From CAHJWO01 sp964245885 (GTDB lineage: Bacteria > Verrucomicrobiota > Verrucomicrobiia > Chthoniobacterales > SZAS-18): a stretch of DNA of 23,797 nt. Below the pieces are notes generated by a model that saw only the letters and a program-made list of their open reading frames with translations, did no database searches and had not been told where the DNA came from. The position numbers and the translations under genes are program-made. This document shows, in pieces, positions 1 through 8,177 of this stretch. The first letter of the stretch is position 1, and each line of letters starts with the position of its first letter. The stretch spans positions 1 through 23,797 of the forward strand of contig CAXTOX010000057.1 in assembly GCA_964245885.1 (NCBI GenBank). Reading direction: 5' to 3'.

Positions 1-535
1 CACGAACCGTTGGGTCTCGCGATTTGCGCGTCCGTTTCCTACCCTTGTCTCCCTGGCTGCCGTCGGCACACTGCTGTGCGTCAGCCTCTGCCGGGGTCAA
101 TCGGCCGCACCGCACCCGCAATGGGCATCAGCCCCTCTTTGAGTGTCGGCCAGCCCATCGTGGAGCCAACCCCCAGGTCCGGATGGCAAGTTCGTGGACG
201 CTCCGGAGGCGCGCCTGCCCGCCGGTGCCCAGGCCGGGCAGATGATGAAATCGAGTTGGAGAGCAGAGCGCATCTCTTCTTGGAGGGGCCGGGTTCGGTG
301 CTGGCCAAAATCTTGTATTTTGTTGTTTACATCTATTCGCGTTTTACTAACGATGTCCCGGATCGGCTCTCCCCCAGAGTCAAGCTTGGCCTCTCACGAG
401 TCCTGCGGCCGAACATCTCCCCAACTCCACGCACGCTGACTTCCACCACGTGACACTTCATTCCCGGCGTCCCTTTCAATATGGTGGGTCAGTCAGGAAA
501 GAGGCGAATCGCTGTAGACAGCATCCTTAACCCCC
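1..535. other. Non-coding left edge, no convincing intact gene
   Basis: No open frame here reads like a real protein; the longest ones are arginine- and proline-rich without domain character. From base 2 one frame runs open to a stop at 140-142 and encodes a signal-peptide-like stretch, with hydrophobic TLVSLAAVGTLLCV followed by a GQSAAP-type cleavage region. It has no start codon inside the window and could be the edge of a broken secreted-protein gene. Around 310-350 the sequence becomes AT-rich, with TTGTAT, TTTACA and TACTAA boxes that could belong to the promoter of the binding-protein gene at 536. No single -35/-10 pair is well spaced, so I do not call a promoter. Confidence 0.5.
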
Positions 536-1891
536 ATGAATACCTCGCTTCGTCCCCTTAGCTTGCTCACGGGCGTCCTCCTTGGAGTGACGGCCCTTTG
601 CTCCCCCGCCATGGCCCAGAAATGGGACCTCGCCACCGCTGCCGCTCCCTACAAAGGCACGCAGATCAATGCCGTCTTCCTAGACCGGCCCGGCTACAAG
701 GCCGCCCAGAAGCTGATCCCCGAGTTCGAGAAGACGACCGGCATCAAGGTCACCTGGGAGACGATGCCGTACGAGAACTGCCGCGAGAAGCAGGTGCTCG
801 ACTTCACCGGGCAGACCGGCCAGTACGACGTATCGCTGGTCGATGGAATTTGGATCGGCGAGTACGCTTCCAACAACTGGCTGGCGCCCATCGAGAAGTT
901 CACGTCTAACCCCAAGCTGGCCGATCCATCCCTGAACTTGAAGGGGTTTTTTCCCGTGGTGCTCGATGCCTTGAGCACGTGGGACGGTAAGGTTTGTGGT
1001 CTGCCCTTCGACTGTTACTCCGGTGTCCTCTACTACAATAAGGAGATGCTCGCCAAGGCTGGCTTCAACGAGCCGCCGAAGACCTGGAAGGACGTGCTGG
1101 AGAAGTACGGGCCGGCCTTGTCCAAGGACGGCAAATACGCGTACGCCCTACAGTCCCGTCGTGGCGAGACGCAGTCCTGCGATTCCTTCATGCGCGTGAT
1201 CTGGGCCTTCGGCGGCTCGTTGCTCGACCCGACTACCTTCAAGCCCAACCTGGTTTCCGCCGGCTCGCAGGCCGGGATCAAGTTTCGCCAAGACCTCATG
1301 AAATACATGCCGCCCGACGTGGTGGAATGGGACCATGACGAAGCGGTGCAGGCTTTTGCCCAAGGTAGGGTCGCAATGATCACCGAGTGGTCTGCGTTCT
1401 ACGCCACTCTGGCGAACAAAGCGACTTCCACCGTGGTGGACCATCTCGGTGTCGCGATCGAGCCGGCTGGCACGGACGGCAAGCCGCACCCGGCCTTGGG
1501 AGGTTTCTCCTTGGCGGTCAACGCCCAAAGCGACGAGAAGAAACAAGCTGCCGCGTGGTTGTTCATCCAGTGGATCACCTCGGAAGCGAAGGCGAAGGAT
1601 TATATCAACGCCGGGGGCGTGCCCGCCCGAGTCGCTGCTTACCAGGATGAAGCGTTGAAGAAAAAGTATATCTTCTTCGGCCCGGCCGTGGAGTCGTGGG
1701 AGAAATACGGCAACCCGGTCTTCCGTCCGAGGTTCCCGGAGTGGCCGGCGATCTCCGAGGTGATCGGGCAGACCGGCTGCGAGATCATGCTCGGGAAGTC
1801 TACCCCCGAGCAGGGCGCAAAGACCATCGATCAGCAGATTGAACCTCTGCTCAAGGATTACGCTAGCGGCAAGAAGCCCAAGCTTCAGTAA
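536..1891 (+). CDS. Sugar/polyol ABC transporter substrate-binding protein (family 1)
   Basis: This 451-residue protein should capture a carbohydrate outside the inner membrane and deliver it to the two permeases encoded next. An N-terminal signal peptide (about residues 1-27, hydrophobic LLTGVLLGVTALCSPAMA, cleavage after AMA) precedes a bilobed solute-binding fold. Family features are the EFEKTTGIKVTWE segment near residue 85, YYNKEMLAKAGFNEPPKTW near 167, and the late ALGGFSLAVNAQS and NAGGVPAR stretches. The length is usual for the family. Start ATG 536 directly precedes the signal peptide, although no strong Shine-Dalgarno is visible. The substrate cannot be read from sequence; the fold and operon suggest sugars or sugar alcohols. 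It is first in a three-gene cluster and is followed by a strong hairpin. Confidence 0.9.
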   Translation: MNTSLRPLSLLTGVLLGVTALCSPAMAQKWDLATAAAPYKGTQINAVFLDRPGYKAAQKLIPEFEKTTGIKVTWETMPYENCREKQVLDFTGQTGQYDVSLVDGIWIGEYASNNWLAPIEKFTSNPKLADPSLNLKGFFPVVLDALSTWDGKVCGLPFDCYSGVLYYNKEMLAKAGFNEPPKTWKDVLEKYGPALSKDGKYAYALQSRRGETQSCDSFMRVIWAFGGSLLDPTTFKPNLVSAGSQAGIKFRQDLMKYMPPDVVEWDHDEAVQAFAQGRVAMITEWSAFYATLANKATSTVVDHLGVAIEPAGTDGKPHPALGGFSLAVNAQSDEKKQAAAWLFIQWITSEAKAKDYINAGGVPARVAAYQDEALKKKYIFFGPAVESWEKYGNPVFRPRFPEWPAISEVIGQTGCEIMLGKSTPEQGAKTIDQQIEPLLKDYASGKKPKLQ

Positions 1892-1945
1892 AACAGTGTC
1901 GCTGGATCTGATCTCAACGAGACCTGTGATGGAATGATCTCTTGA

Positions 1946-1976
1946 GGGTCCGCCCACCACGTCGGTGGGCGGACCC
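1946..1976 (+). promoter_or_regulatory. Perfect 13-bp intercistronic hairpin
   Basis: The arms GGGTCCGCCCACC (1946-1958) and GGTGGGCGGACCC (1964-1976) are perfectly complementary around the loop ACGTC. Only a weak T-rich tail (TTGGGCTTTCC) follows, so full termination is not obvious. The site lies between the binding-protein gene and the first permease gene. In comparable importer operons, such hairpins stabilise the upstream message or attenuate transcription so that the binding protein is made in excess over the permeases. That role is an inference here. Confidence 0.75.
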
Positions 1977-2013
1977 TTGGGCTTTCCACATTCTTCCTTT
2001 CGCTATTCTTCCT

Positions 2014-2925
2014 ATGCGGCCTTCTTCCTCTGACGAGGCCCGACCTTTTCTTCGGCAGGAGGTGTTGATGGTTGTCCCGGCAGTGGTTGTGCTCCTGCTA
2101 ATCGGGACATTTCCATTGGTCTATGCGTTGACTCTGAGCGTGCAGAAGTATCAGCTGACGCAAACCGCGGGGAACGGAACTTTCGTCGGGTTTGGCAATT
2201 TCCTCGCTGTTCTGCGTGACGGAGATTTCTGGAACGCTTTAGGACGTTCGGGGTTCTTGCTGGTGGTATCCTTAACGATGCAAGTGGTTTTCGGGATGGC
2301 GATTGCGTTGTTCCTGGATGGGAACCCATGGCGTCGCCTGCGGAGCGTGGTTCAGGTTGCCTTGGTCGTGCCGATCGCGATGACCCCGGCGGTCGTAGGC
2401 CTGCTCGCGCGCCTTGTTTACAACCGGGATTTCGGCCTGCTCAACTACCTGATCGGGTTGGTTGGATTTGCCCCCCGTTCATGGCTGGGTGAACCATCGT
2501 TGGCCATGGCGGCGGTGATCGCCACGGACGTGTGGCAGTGGACCCCGTTTGCGGCGCTGGTGATGATCTCGAGCTTGACGACGGTTCCACCCGAGACGCT
2601 GGAGGCGGCCAAGCTAGACACCTCCGGTTGGTGGCCAGTGCTGCGCCACGTCAAACTTCCTTACTTGCTGCCAGGCATCACCGCGATCTTGATCATTCGG
2701 ACGGCTGATATCCTCAAGTTGTTTGACATGCCATACATCCTCACGCGTGGCGGTCCGGGGGCTGCCACGGAATTCGCCAGTATTTACGTGCAGCGGGTGG
2801 GATTTCGCGTTTTCAACATGGGCTTGGCCTCCGCGCAGGCGATTCTCTTGCTCCTCCTGTGCATCGGGCTTTCTCGCCTTTACTTGCGTTTTGTTTATCG
2901 CCAGGCCGAGGCGCAGGGATCTTGA
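2014..2925 (+). CDS. Sugar ABC transporter permease, MalF/UgpA type
   Basis: This is an inner-membrane permease of a binding-protein-dependent importer, 303 residues from ATG 2014. It has about six hydrophobic segments, the first being MVVPAVVVLLLIGTFPLVYA at about residues 19-38. The cytoplasmic EAA loop lies at about 197-221 and begins LEAAKLDTSGWWPVLRHVKL, which is where the ATPase docks. The same frame is open from a TTG at 1942, but that start would put the 1946-1976 hairpin inside the coding region and add an uncharacteristic leader, so 2014 is preferred. The second permease starts 20 nt after its stop, which indicates translation from one message. Confidence 0.9.
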   Translation: MRPSSSDEARPFLRQEVLMVVPAVVVLLLIGTFPLVYALTLSVQKYQLTQTAGNGTFVGFGNFLAVLRDGDFWNALGRSGFLLVVSLTMQVVFGMAIALFLDGNPWRRLRSVVQVALVVPIAMTPAVVGLLARLVYNRDFGLLNYLIGLVGFAPRSWLGEPSLAMAAVIATDVWQWTPFAALVMISSLTTVPPETLEAAKLDTSGWWPVLRHVKLPYLLPGITAILIIRTADILKLFDMPYILTRGGPGAATEFASIYVQRVGFRVFNMGLASAQAILLLLLCIGLSRLYLRFVYRQAEAQGS

Positions 2926-2945
2926 CGAACTGTTTTCTCAACGCC

Positions 2946-3908
2946 ATGCCCACCGAGCCGATTTCTGTTCCCGATCAAGCGTCGCCGGTTCCCTCGAACC
3001 GGTCGGTTGAATCGTCCAGCGACCCTCTGGCCCAGGAAGCGGTCACTCTGTCCGTGCCGTCAAAGACACCCGAGTGGAATCCTCCCCGGAAGCGCGTATT
3101 TCTAACGTCTGCTTTGCAACTCCTCGGGTTGATCTTTCTCCTGCTTGTCTTGCTGGGACCCTTCTATTGGATGGTCGCAACTTCCCTCAAGGAGACCACG
3201 CTGACCTTCGCGATGCCCCCGGTGTTCGCGTTCCAACCCACGTTGGATCATTACCGTGGCGTCATCAATGACGGCAACGTGCCACGGGGTTTGTTCAACA
3301 GTCTGATTGTGACGGTGAGCAGCACCCTGATCGCCCTGGTCCTCGGTACGCCCGCAGCTTACATCCTTGCCCGGTTCCGGTTTCGCGGGCGTGAAGACCT
3401 GTTGTTCTGGTTCATCTCGAACCGGTTCATCTCGCCCGTCGTCGTTGCTTTACCGTTCTTCCTGATCGCGAAGAATCTCAAGCTCTTGGACACGCACCTG
3501 GCGTTGATCTTGATTTACCTCACGTTCAACGTACCCTTGGTTGTCTGGCTTTGTTTAGACCAGTTCCAGAGCATTCCCAGAGATATGGACGAAGCAGCGA
3601 CGCTCGACGGTTGCACCCTCTGGCAAACCTTCTTTCACGTCAACTTACCTCTGGCGATGCCTGGCGTGGTGGTTTCCGCCATCCTTTGTTTCATCTTCAG
3701 TTGGAACGAGCTTCTCTTCGCGCTCATTCTGGGCCGGCAACACGCGAAAACGGCACCGGTCGAAGCCGCCAATTTCATGACTGGCTTCGGGGTGCGCTGG
3801 GGCGAAATGATGGCCACGGGAACCCTCATCGTGCTGCCGGTAGTGATTTTCGCCGCCCTGGTGTCCCGCCGTCTGGCTTCCGGCCTGACGATGGGTGCCG
3901 TCAAGTAA
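2946..3908 (+). CDS. Sugar ABC transporter permease, MalG/UgpE type
   Basis: This is the second membrane subunit of the importer, 320 residues from ATG 2946. An unusually long hydrophilic N-terminus (about 50 residues, rich in Pro and Ser) precedes TM1 (about 55-78, LLGLIFLLLVLLGPFYWMVAT). The EAA loop at about 214-240 reads DEAATLDGCTLWQTFFHVNL and ends PLAMPG, as expected for this family. The open frame extends upstream to 2859, but that part overlaps the first permease in another frame and reads like its shadow. No gene for the MalK/UgpC-type ATPase follows: a broken gene on the other strand is next. The importer therefore needs an ATPase encoded elsewhere or upstream of the window. Confidence 0.9.
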   Translation: MPTEPISVPDQASPVPSNRSVESSSDPLAQEAVTLSVPSKTPEWNPPRKRVFLTSALQLLGLIFLLLVLLGPFYWMVATSLKETTLTFAMPPVFAFQPTLDHYRGVINDGNVPRGLFNSLIVTVSSTLIALVLGTPAAYILARFRFRGREDLLFWFISNRFISPVVVALPFFLIAKNLKLLDTHLALILIYLTFNVPLVVWLCLDQFQSIPRDMDEAATLDGCTLWQTFFHVNLPLAMPGVVVSAILCFIFSWNELLFALILGRQHAKTAPVEAANFMTGFGVRWGEMMATGTLIVLPVVIFAALVSRRLASGLTMGAVK

Positions 3909-3988
3909 GTCTTTATGACAAGATTGCATCGTGGGCGCGGCAGCAGACCTGTGCCCCTACAACCAACCGAAAGCTGCTTCATACGAGA

Positions 3989-4505
3989 CTACCCATCCGC
4001 CGCCTGCACCGCCGTCAAAGCGATGGTGTAGACAATGTCCTCGACCAGCGCCCCGCGGGAAAGATCGTTGACCGGCCGCCGCAGGCCTTGCAGCATCGGG
4101 CCGATGGAAATGACGTTGGCGCTGCGCTGCACGGCTTTGTAGGTTGTGTTGCCGGTGTTGAGATAGGGAAAGATGTAAACGGTGGCGCGTCCGGCCACGA
4201 GGCTGCCCGGCGCTTTCTTTTCCGCCACGTCGGCGATGGCGGCGTCGTACTGGAGCGGACCGTCGATCAGCAAGTCGGGACGCAGCTGTTGCGCGAGCCG
4301 CGTCGCCTCGCGCACCTTTTCCACGTCCGCGCCGGAGCCGCTTTCCCCGGTGGAATAGGAGATCATGGCCACGCGTGGCGGGACGCCGAACTTCGCGGCG
4401 GAATCCGCGCTCTGGATCGCGATGTCGGCGAGCACACCTTTGCTTGGCTGGGCAACGACCGCCGACTCTCCAAAGACGACCAGTTCTTACCTGCGACGGA
4501 AGAAA
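3989..4505 (-). pseudogene. pta: Phosphate acetyltransferase, C-terminal remnant
   Basis: Intact Pta interconverts acetyl-CoA and acetyl phosphate. Only the C-terminal part is recognisable here. From about 4486 down to the TAG at 3989 the frame carries strongly Pta-like motifs: LADIAIQSADSAAKFG, RVAMISYSTGESGSG, DVEKVREATRLAQ, LNTGNTTYKAVQRSA, SIGPMLQG and PVNDLSRGALVEDIVYTIAL. An in-frame TAA occurs at 4487-4489. The preceding conserved segment (FLPSQV, 4488-4505) is in a shifted frame, so an indel separates them. Upstream of 4505 I cannot recognise the rest of the roughly 330-residue Pta domain. The piece is too short to fold as an enzyme. A GTG at 4435 could start a 148-residue product, but I think it is a relic. 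Confidence 0.75.
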
Positions 4506-4725
4506 ATCTTCTCGATCTAGCCAGGAGCTGGCTGATGCTGCGGCGACTCTGTTGCCCGGCAAAATGACGCCCACAACACCCCTTTTTCAGACACCCTCTA
4601 ACCGAAGATCAATCACCACGCGCTCCAGCGAACGGAGACTAGCCGTCGTGCTTCTTCCGAGTTCCAGCCCTAACTTGGCCAGCCTCCGTGCGCCAAGCCT
4701 GGAGGCGTTTAGATCAAACGTCCGA

Positions 4726-6066
4726 TCACTCCGACTGAAAGACCGGGTCCGTTGTCAGCTTGTTCTTGTAGAGCACGCCGCCTTTGACCACGAAGGGCAC
4801 GTTCTCCAAGGTGCGGATGTTCGCCACCGGATCGTCGCCGACCGCGATCAGATCGGCAAAGTACCCCGGCGCAAGCTGGCCCACCTTATCCTTCCAGCCG
4901 ATCAACTCCGCCGCACCCGTGGTAGCCGCTTGGATGGCGGCCATCGGCGTCATGCCGCGTTCGACCAGGTAGTGGAACTCCCGCGCGTTCTGGCCGTGCG
5001 GGTACACGCCCGCGTCGGTGCCGAAGGCGATGTGCACGCCCGCCTGCACGGCTTTGCGGAAGGTCTCGATGCGCTGCTTGTCCACCAGCGCAGCCTTGTC
5101 GAGGATGTGCTGCGGGAAGCCCAGCTTGGTGTATTCCGCGGTGACGTAGTCCACGCAGTAAATCGTGGGCACCAGCCACGCGTCCTTCTGCTTCATCAGC
5201 GCGATGCCCTCGTCATCGATCAGGCTGCAATGCTCGATGGATTTGACCCCGGCGCGCACCGCCATCTTGATGGCTTCCGTGCCGTGGGCGTGGGCGGCCA
5301 CGAGCCGGCCCCACAACGCTGCCTCGTCCACGGCCGCCTTCATCTCCGCTTCGCTGTACTGGGGGCGGCCCACCGACTCTTCCTCCGACAACACGCCCGC
5401 GCTGGCCAAAATCTTGATCCAGTCCGCGCCGTACTTCACGTTATTGCGCACGGTCTTGCGGATGGCCTCCGGCCCGTCGGCGATGTCGGAGGCGACCGTG
5501 TCGACGTGCACCCCGAGAGCCATGCCGTTCAAATCACCATGGCCACCGGTCGCACTGAGCGGCACCCCGCAGCACAGCATCCGAGGGCCGGCCACGTCCC
5601 CGGCGTTGATGGCCCGGCGCAACGAGAAATCCAGGTAGTCGGCGGCACCCACGTTACGCACGGTGGTAAATCCGGCCAAGAGCGTGCGCCGGGCGTACAA
5701 ATGCATGACCGTCGCGACATCGACCGACGATTGGCGAAAGAGTCTCTCGTAGTATTTGCCCGGGTTGCTGGAGAGATGGACGTGGCAGTCGATCAGCCCC
5801 GGCAACAGCGTGGCCTGGCCCAGGTCGATGATCCGGGCGTCCGGGGGCAGCGCGGCGGTGACCTGCGCCGCCGGGCCGACGCTCTTGATCTTGTCGCCTT
5901 CGATGACCACCGCCACGTCGTCGCGCACCGTGCCCGCCGCCGGGTCCAAGAGGTGCGCGGCTTTGATCACCCACGTCGGGGTGGCCGGCTTGGAAGCGTC
6001 CTGCGCGGGCAGCAACCAAGGGAGGCAAAATAGACCAAAGACAAGCAGGAGCAGGCGTCGTTTCAT
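4726..6066 (-). CDS. Exported metal-dependent amidohydrolase (imidazolonepropionase/Xaa-Pro dipeptidase-like)
   Basis: This is a 446-residue amidohydrolase-superfamily enzyme. A signal peptide (residues 1-22, RRLLLLVFGLFCLPWLLPAQ) suggests it acts in the periplasm. The metal-site set is complete: HxH at H95/H97 in GLIDCHVHL, a likely carboxylated lysine K218 in GADWIKIL, H259/H261 in AAHAHG, H279 in SIEHC and D351 in FGTDAGVYPHG. The C-terminal GYFADLIAVGDDP closes the small beta domain. Relatives include secreted carboxypeptidases and prolidases acting on dipeptides, but the exact substrate cannot be assigned. ATG 6066 begins the signal peptide. It is alone on its strand between tRNA-Asp and the pta remnant. 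A stem GCCTCC/GGAGGC at 4682-4706, beyond its stop, lacks a T-run on this strand. Confidence 0.9.
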   Translation of the reverse strand: MKRRLLLLVFGLFCLPWLLPAQDASKPATPTWVIKAAHLLDPAAGTVRDDVAVVIEGDKIKSVGPAAQVTAALPPDARIIDLGQATLLPGLIDCHVHLSSNPGKYYERLFRQSSVDVATVMHLYARRTLLAGFTTVRNVGAADYLDFSLRRAINAGDVAGPRMLCCGVPLSATGGHGDLNGMALGVHVDTVASDIADGPEAIRKTVRNNVKYGADWIKILASAGVLSEEESVGRPQYSEAEMKAAVDEAALWGRLVAAHAHGTEAIKMAVRAGVKSIEHCSLIDDEGIALMKQKDAWLVPTIYCVDYVTAEYTKLGFPQHILDKAALVDKQRIETFRKAVQAGVHIAFGTDAGVYPHGQNAREFHYLVERGMTPMAAIQAATTGAAELIGWKDKVGQLAPGYFADLIAVGDDPVANIRTLENVPFVVKGGVLYKNKLTTDPVFQSE

Positions 6067-6353
6067 GCGAAGAGGAAGTGTCGGGTGCCTCCTATGTGCT
6101 AGAGTAACTTGCCCAAGAGGGCAATGCTAAACTGAACTGGTGGCTACCGTCCAGCTCAACAAGCTGCGGGCGAGAACGCGCCGGCCATGCTTTCTCGACC
6201 TCGACCACGCCGCGTAAACGCTTGACCCCGCGGCTACCGTCATCGAACGGCAGATGACAACAGGCTTCGCTGAGACGGCATTCACGTTGCCCACTGCCGT
6301 GCAGTCAAAGATGGAACGGGCGACACAGCGATTCTACGTCTATAGGGATGAAC

Positions 6354-6427
6354 CGGAGTCAACGGGGCTCGAACCCGCAACCTCCGCCGTGACAGGGCGG
6401 CGCTCTAACCAATTGAGCTATGACTCC
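6354..6427 (-). tRNA. tRNA-Asp (anticodon GTC)
   Basis: Read on the minus strand, the sequence folds as a standard cloverleaf. The acceptor stem is GGAGTCA with TGACTCC, and the D arm is GCTC-AATTGGTTA-GAGC. The anticodon arm is CCGCC-CTGTCAC-GGCGG with anticodon GTC, and the T arm is GCGGG-TTCGAGC-CCCGT. The discriminator base is G (6354), as expected for aspartate tRNA. The 3' CCA is not encoded, so it must be added after transcription. The region between it and the amidohydrolase start (6067-6353) shows no credible gene. Confidence 0.95.
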
Positions 6428-6521
6428 TTTTCCCACTAGCGGCTGGGCCGCGACGGGAATGCATCCATACAGGCGGCCTGTCACGGATTCAACAACTTTT
6501 CGCGCGATTTTCGCGTCGGCC

Positions 6522-8153
6522 TCAAGCCTCCACCGCGCCCGCGCCGGGCACCTCTGTGACCGACGCTTTGCCGGGCGTACGGAAACAGATTGCCACGAAG
6601 AACGTCGCCAGTGAACTGGACATCACCCACCAGGGCCACTCCATCACCGGTAGCCAAGCGGGTTGCGCATAGAAGTTTGTCCCGGAAAAAATCTGCCAAA
6701 CCTGGTTCGGCAGTCCGCTGACCACCGCCACGGTCAGGAAACCAGCCAACATCGCGAAGAGGTTGCCGGTGTCGTGGCCGCGTTGGCTGGTCAGCATCCC
6801 GGCGAAGAAGACGCCTAGCAACGAACCGTACGTATAGCCGAAGATGCCCAGGATGATCGGGATGATGCGCAGTCCGGGATTTTTAATCACGACGTACGAG
6901 GTCGCCGCGGACACCGTGACCAGCAGCACGGCGAAGCACACCGTCGCGCCGCGCACTGCGCGGAGGGATTGCCGCTCGTCCGCCTGCCGGTTGATGAATG
7001 GCTGGTACCAATCGCGCACAAAGCTCGTCGCCAGAGCGTTGAGCGCGGTACTCAACGATCCCATGGCCGTGGCAAAAATTCCCGCCAGCAACAATCCGCG
7101 CATTCCGACCGGGAGCCGGTGCAGAATGTAATATGCAAAGGTCTCATTCTCTGCCTTCGGCTGGCCCGGGTCCGGGAGCGCGTGGAAATAGGCGTACAGC
7201 AGCACGCCGATTCCCAAAAAGGTGAGGGCGATGGGAATGTCGGCCAGCCCGGACAGAATCAGCGAACGGCGGGCGCGGCGCACGTCGGGCGCTGTCAGCA
7301 TGCGCTGGACCATGTCCTGATCGGTGCCGAACGTCGCCATGTTCAGGAAGGTCACCCCCACGATGGCGAACACCGTGTACTCGGTCTCGAACATTCCCTT
7401 GAGTTGATCCCAGCCATGTCGTGCCGGATCAAGGCCGGTGGCGAAAAACAGGCTCAGGGGACCGCCTGCGGGCAGGATCTCCTTCACTCCGGCCAAGCCG
7501 TTGGGGATCGAAAAAAAGAGGATCGCACCGGCCGCCAGCGCGCTGCTCATCATGATCGTCGCCTGGATGAAATCCGTCCAGATCACCGCCTTGATTCCGC
7601 CGAGCGTCGTGTAGATCGCCGTCAGCACCGTGATCGCTACGCTGGCCAGCAAGTAGACGAGCAATTTGTGGTTCGCGTCCAGCGGCACGCCGCGGAACAT
7701 CTCGACCGCGAGCACAAGGATGATCGCGGCCACGTAGATGCGCGAACCCGAAGCCAGGGTGCGTGTCACCAAGAAAACGGCGGACGCGGCGTTCTTCGTC
7801 CTCGTGCCGAACCGCGTGGCGAGGTACTCGTAGATCGAATACACATTGTGCTGGTAGTAGGGCTTGAGGAAAATGTAGCTGACGAGGACTCGCGCGATGA
7901 TTGTCCCGATGGCGAGTTGGAGGTAGGTGAAGTTCCGCATTTTGAACCCCTCCCCCGGCGTGCCAAAAAACGTCCCGGCACTGGTCTCGGCAGCGATGAT
8001 CGAGGCAAACACCGCCCACCAAGGAATCCGGCGGCCCCCGAGGGCAAAATCGTGCAGGCTATCCTCGCTCCGGCCCATGTAGAGGCCGATGCCGATGATC
8101 ACCGTAAAATAAGCGAGGACGACAACGAGATCGATCAGCCAGGCGGAGTTCAT
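6522..8153 (-). CDS. Sodium:solute symporter (SSS family)
   Basis: This is a 543-residue inner-membrane transporter that should couple Na+ entry to solute uptake. About thirteen hydrophobic helices can be followed, starting with IDLVVVLAYFTVIIGIGLYMG (about 7-27). The family hallmarks after TM1 are present: FALGGRRIPWW, the AAETSAGTFFGTPGEGF segment (about 54-70) near the sodium site, and YSIYEYLATRFG. The central GIKAVIWTDFIQ and later GTDQDMVQRML are also typical of SSS proteins. The substrate is unknown; the family covers sugars, sialic acid, amino acids and carboxylates. ATG 8153 lies 24 nt after the stop of the L,D-transpeptidase gene, so the two are probably co-transcribed. Confidence 0.93.
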   Translation of the reverse strand: MNSAWLIDLVVVLAYFTVIIGIGLYMGRSEDSLHDFALGGRRIPWWAVFASIIAAETSAGTFFGTPGEGFKMRNFTYLQLAIGTIIARVLVSYIFLKPYYQHNVYSIYEYLATRFGTRTKNAASAVFLVTRTLASGSRIYVAAIILVLAVEMFRGVPLDANHKLLVYLLASVAITVLTAIYTTLGGIKAVIWTDFIQATIMMSSALAAGAILFFSIPNGLAGVKEILPAGGPLSLFFATGLDPARHGWDQLKGMFETEYTVFAIVGVTFLNMATFGTDQDMVQRMLTAPDVRRARRSLILSGLADIPIALTFLGIGVLLYAYFHALPDPGQPKAENETFAYYILHRLPVGMRGLLLAGIFATAMGSLSTALNALATSFVRDWYQPFINRQADERQSLRAVRGATVCFAVLLVTVSAATSYVVIKNPGLRIIPIILGIFGYTYGSLLGVFFAGMLTSQRGHDTGNLFAMLAGFLTVAVVSGLPNQVWQIFSGTNFYAQPAWLPVMEWPWWVMSSSLATFFVAICFRTPGKASVTEVPGAGAVEA

Positions 8154-8177
8154 CTTCGGAGAGTACCGCCACCAACA

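Noticed and set aside
4375..6033. 552-residue plus-strand open frame
   Set aside because: It is antisense to the amidohydrolase, whose metal-binding residues are all intact.
6109..6124. Hairpin TTGCCC-AAGA-GGGCAA upstream of the amidohydrolase gene
   Set aside because: The stem is only six base pairs and no T-run follows on either strand, so it is neither a clear terminator nor a recognisable operator.
6254..6439. 61-residue plus-strand frame containing TGLEPATSAVTGRRSNQLSYD
   Set aside because: This is the well-known false translation of a tRNA read on its opposite strand; tRNA-Asp lies at 6354-6427.
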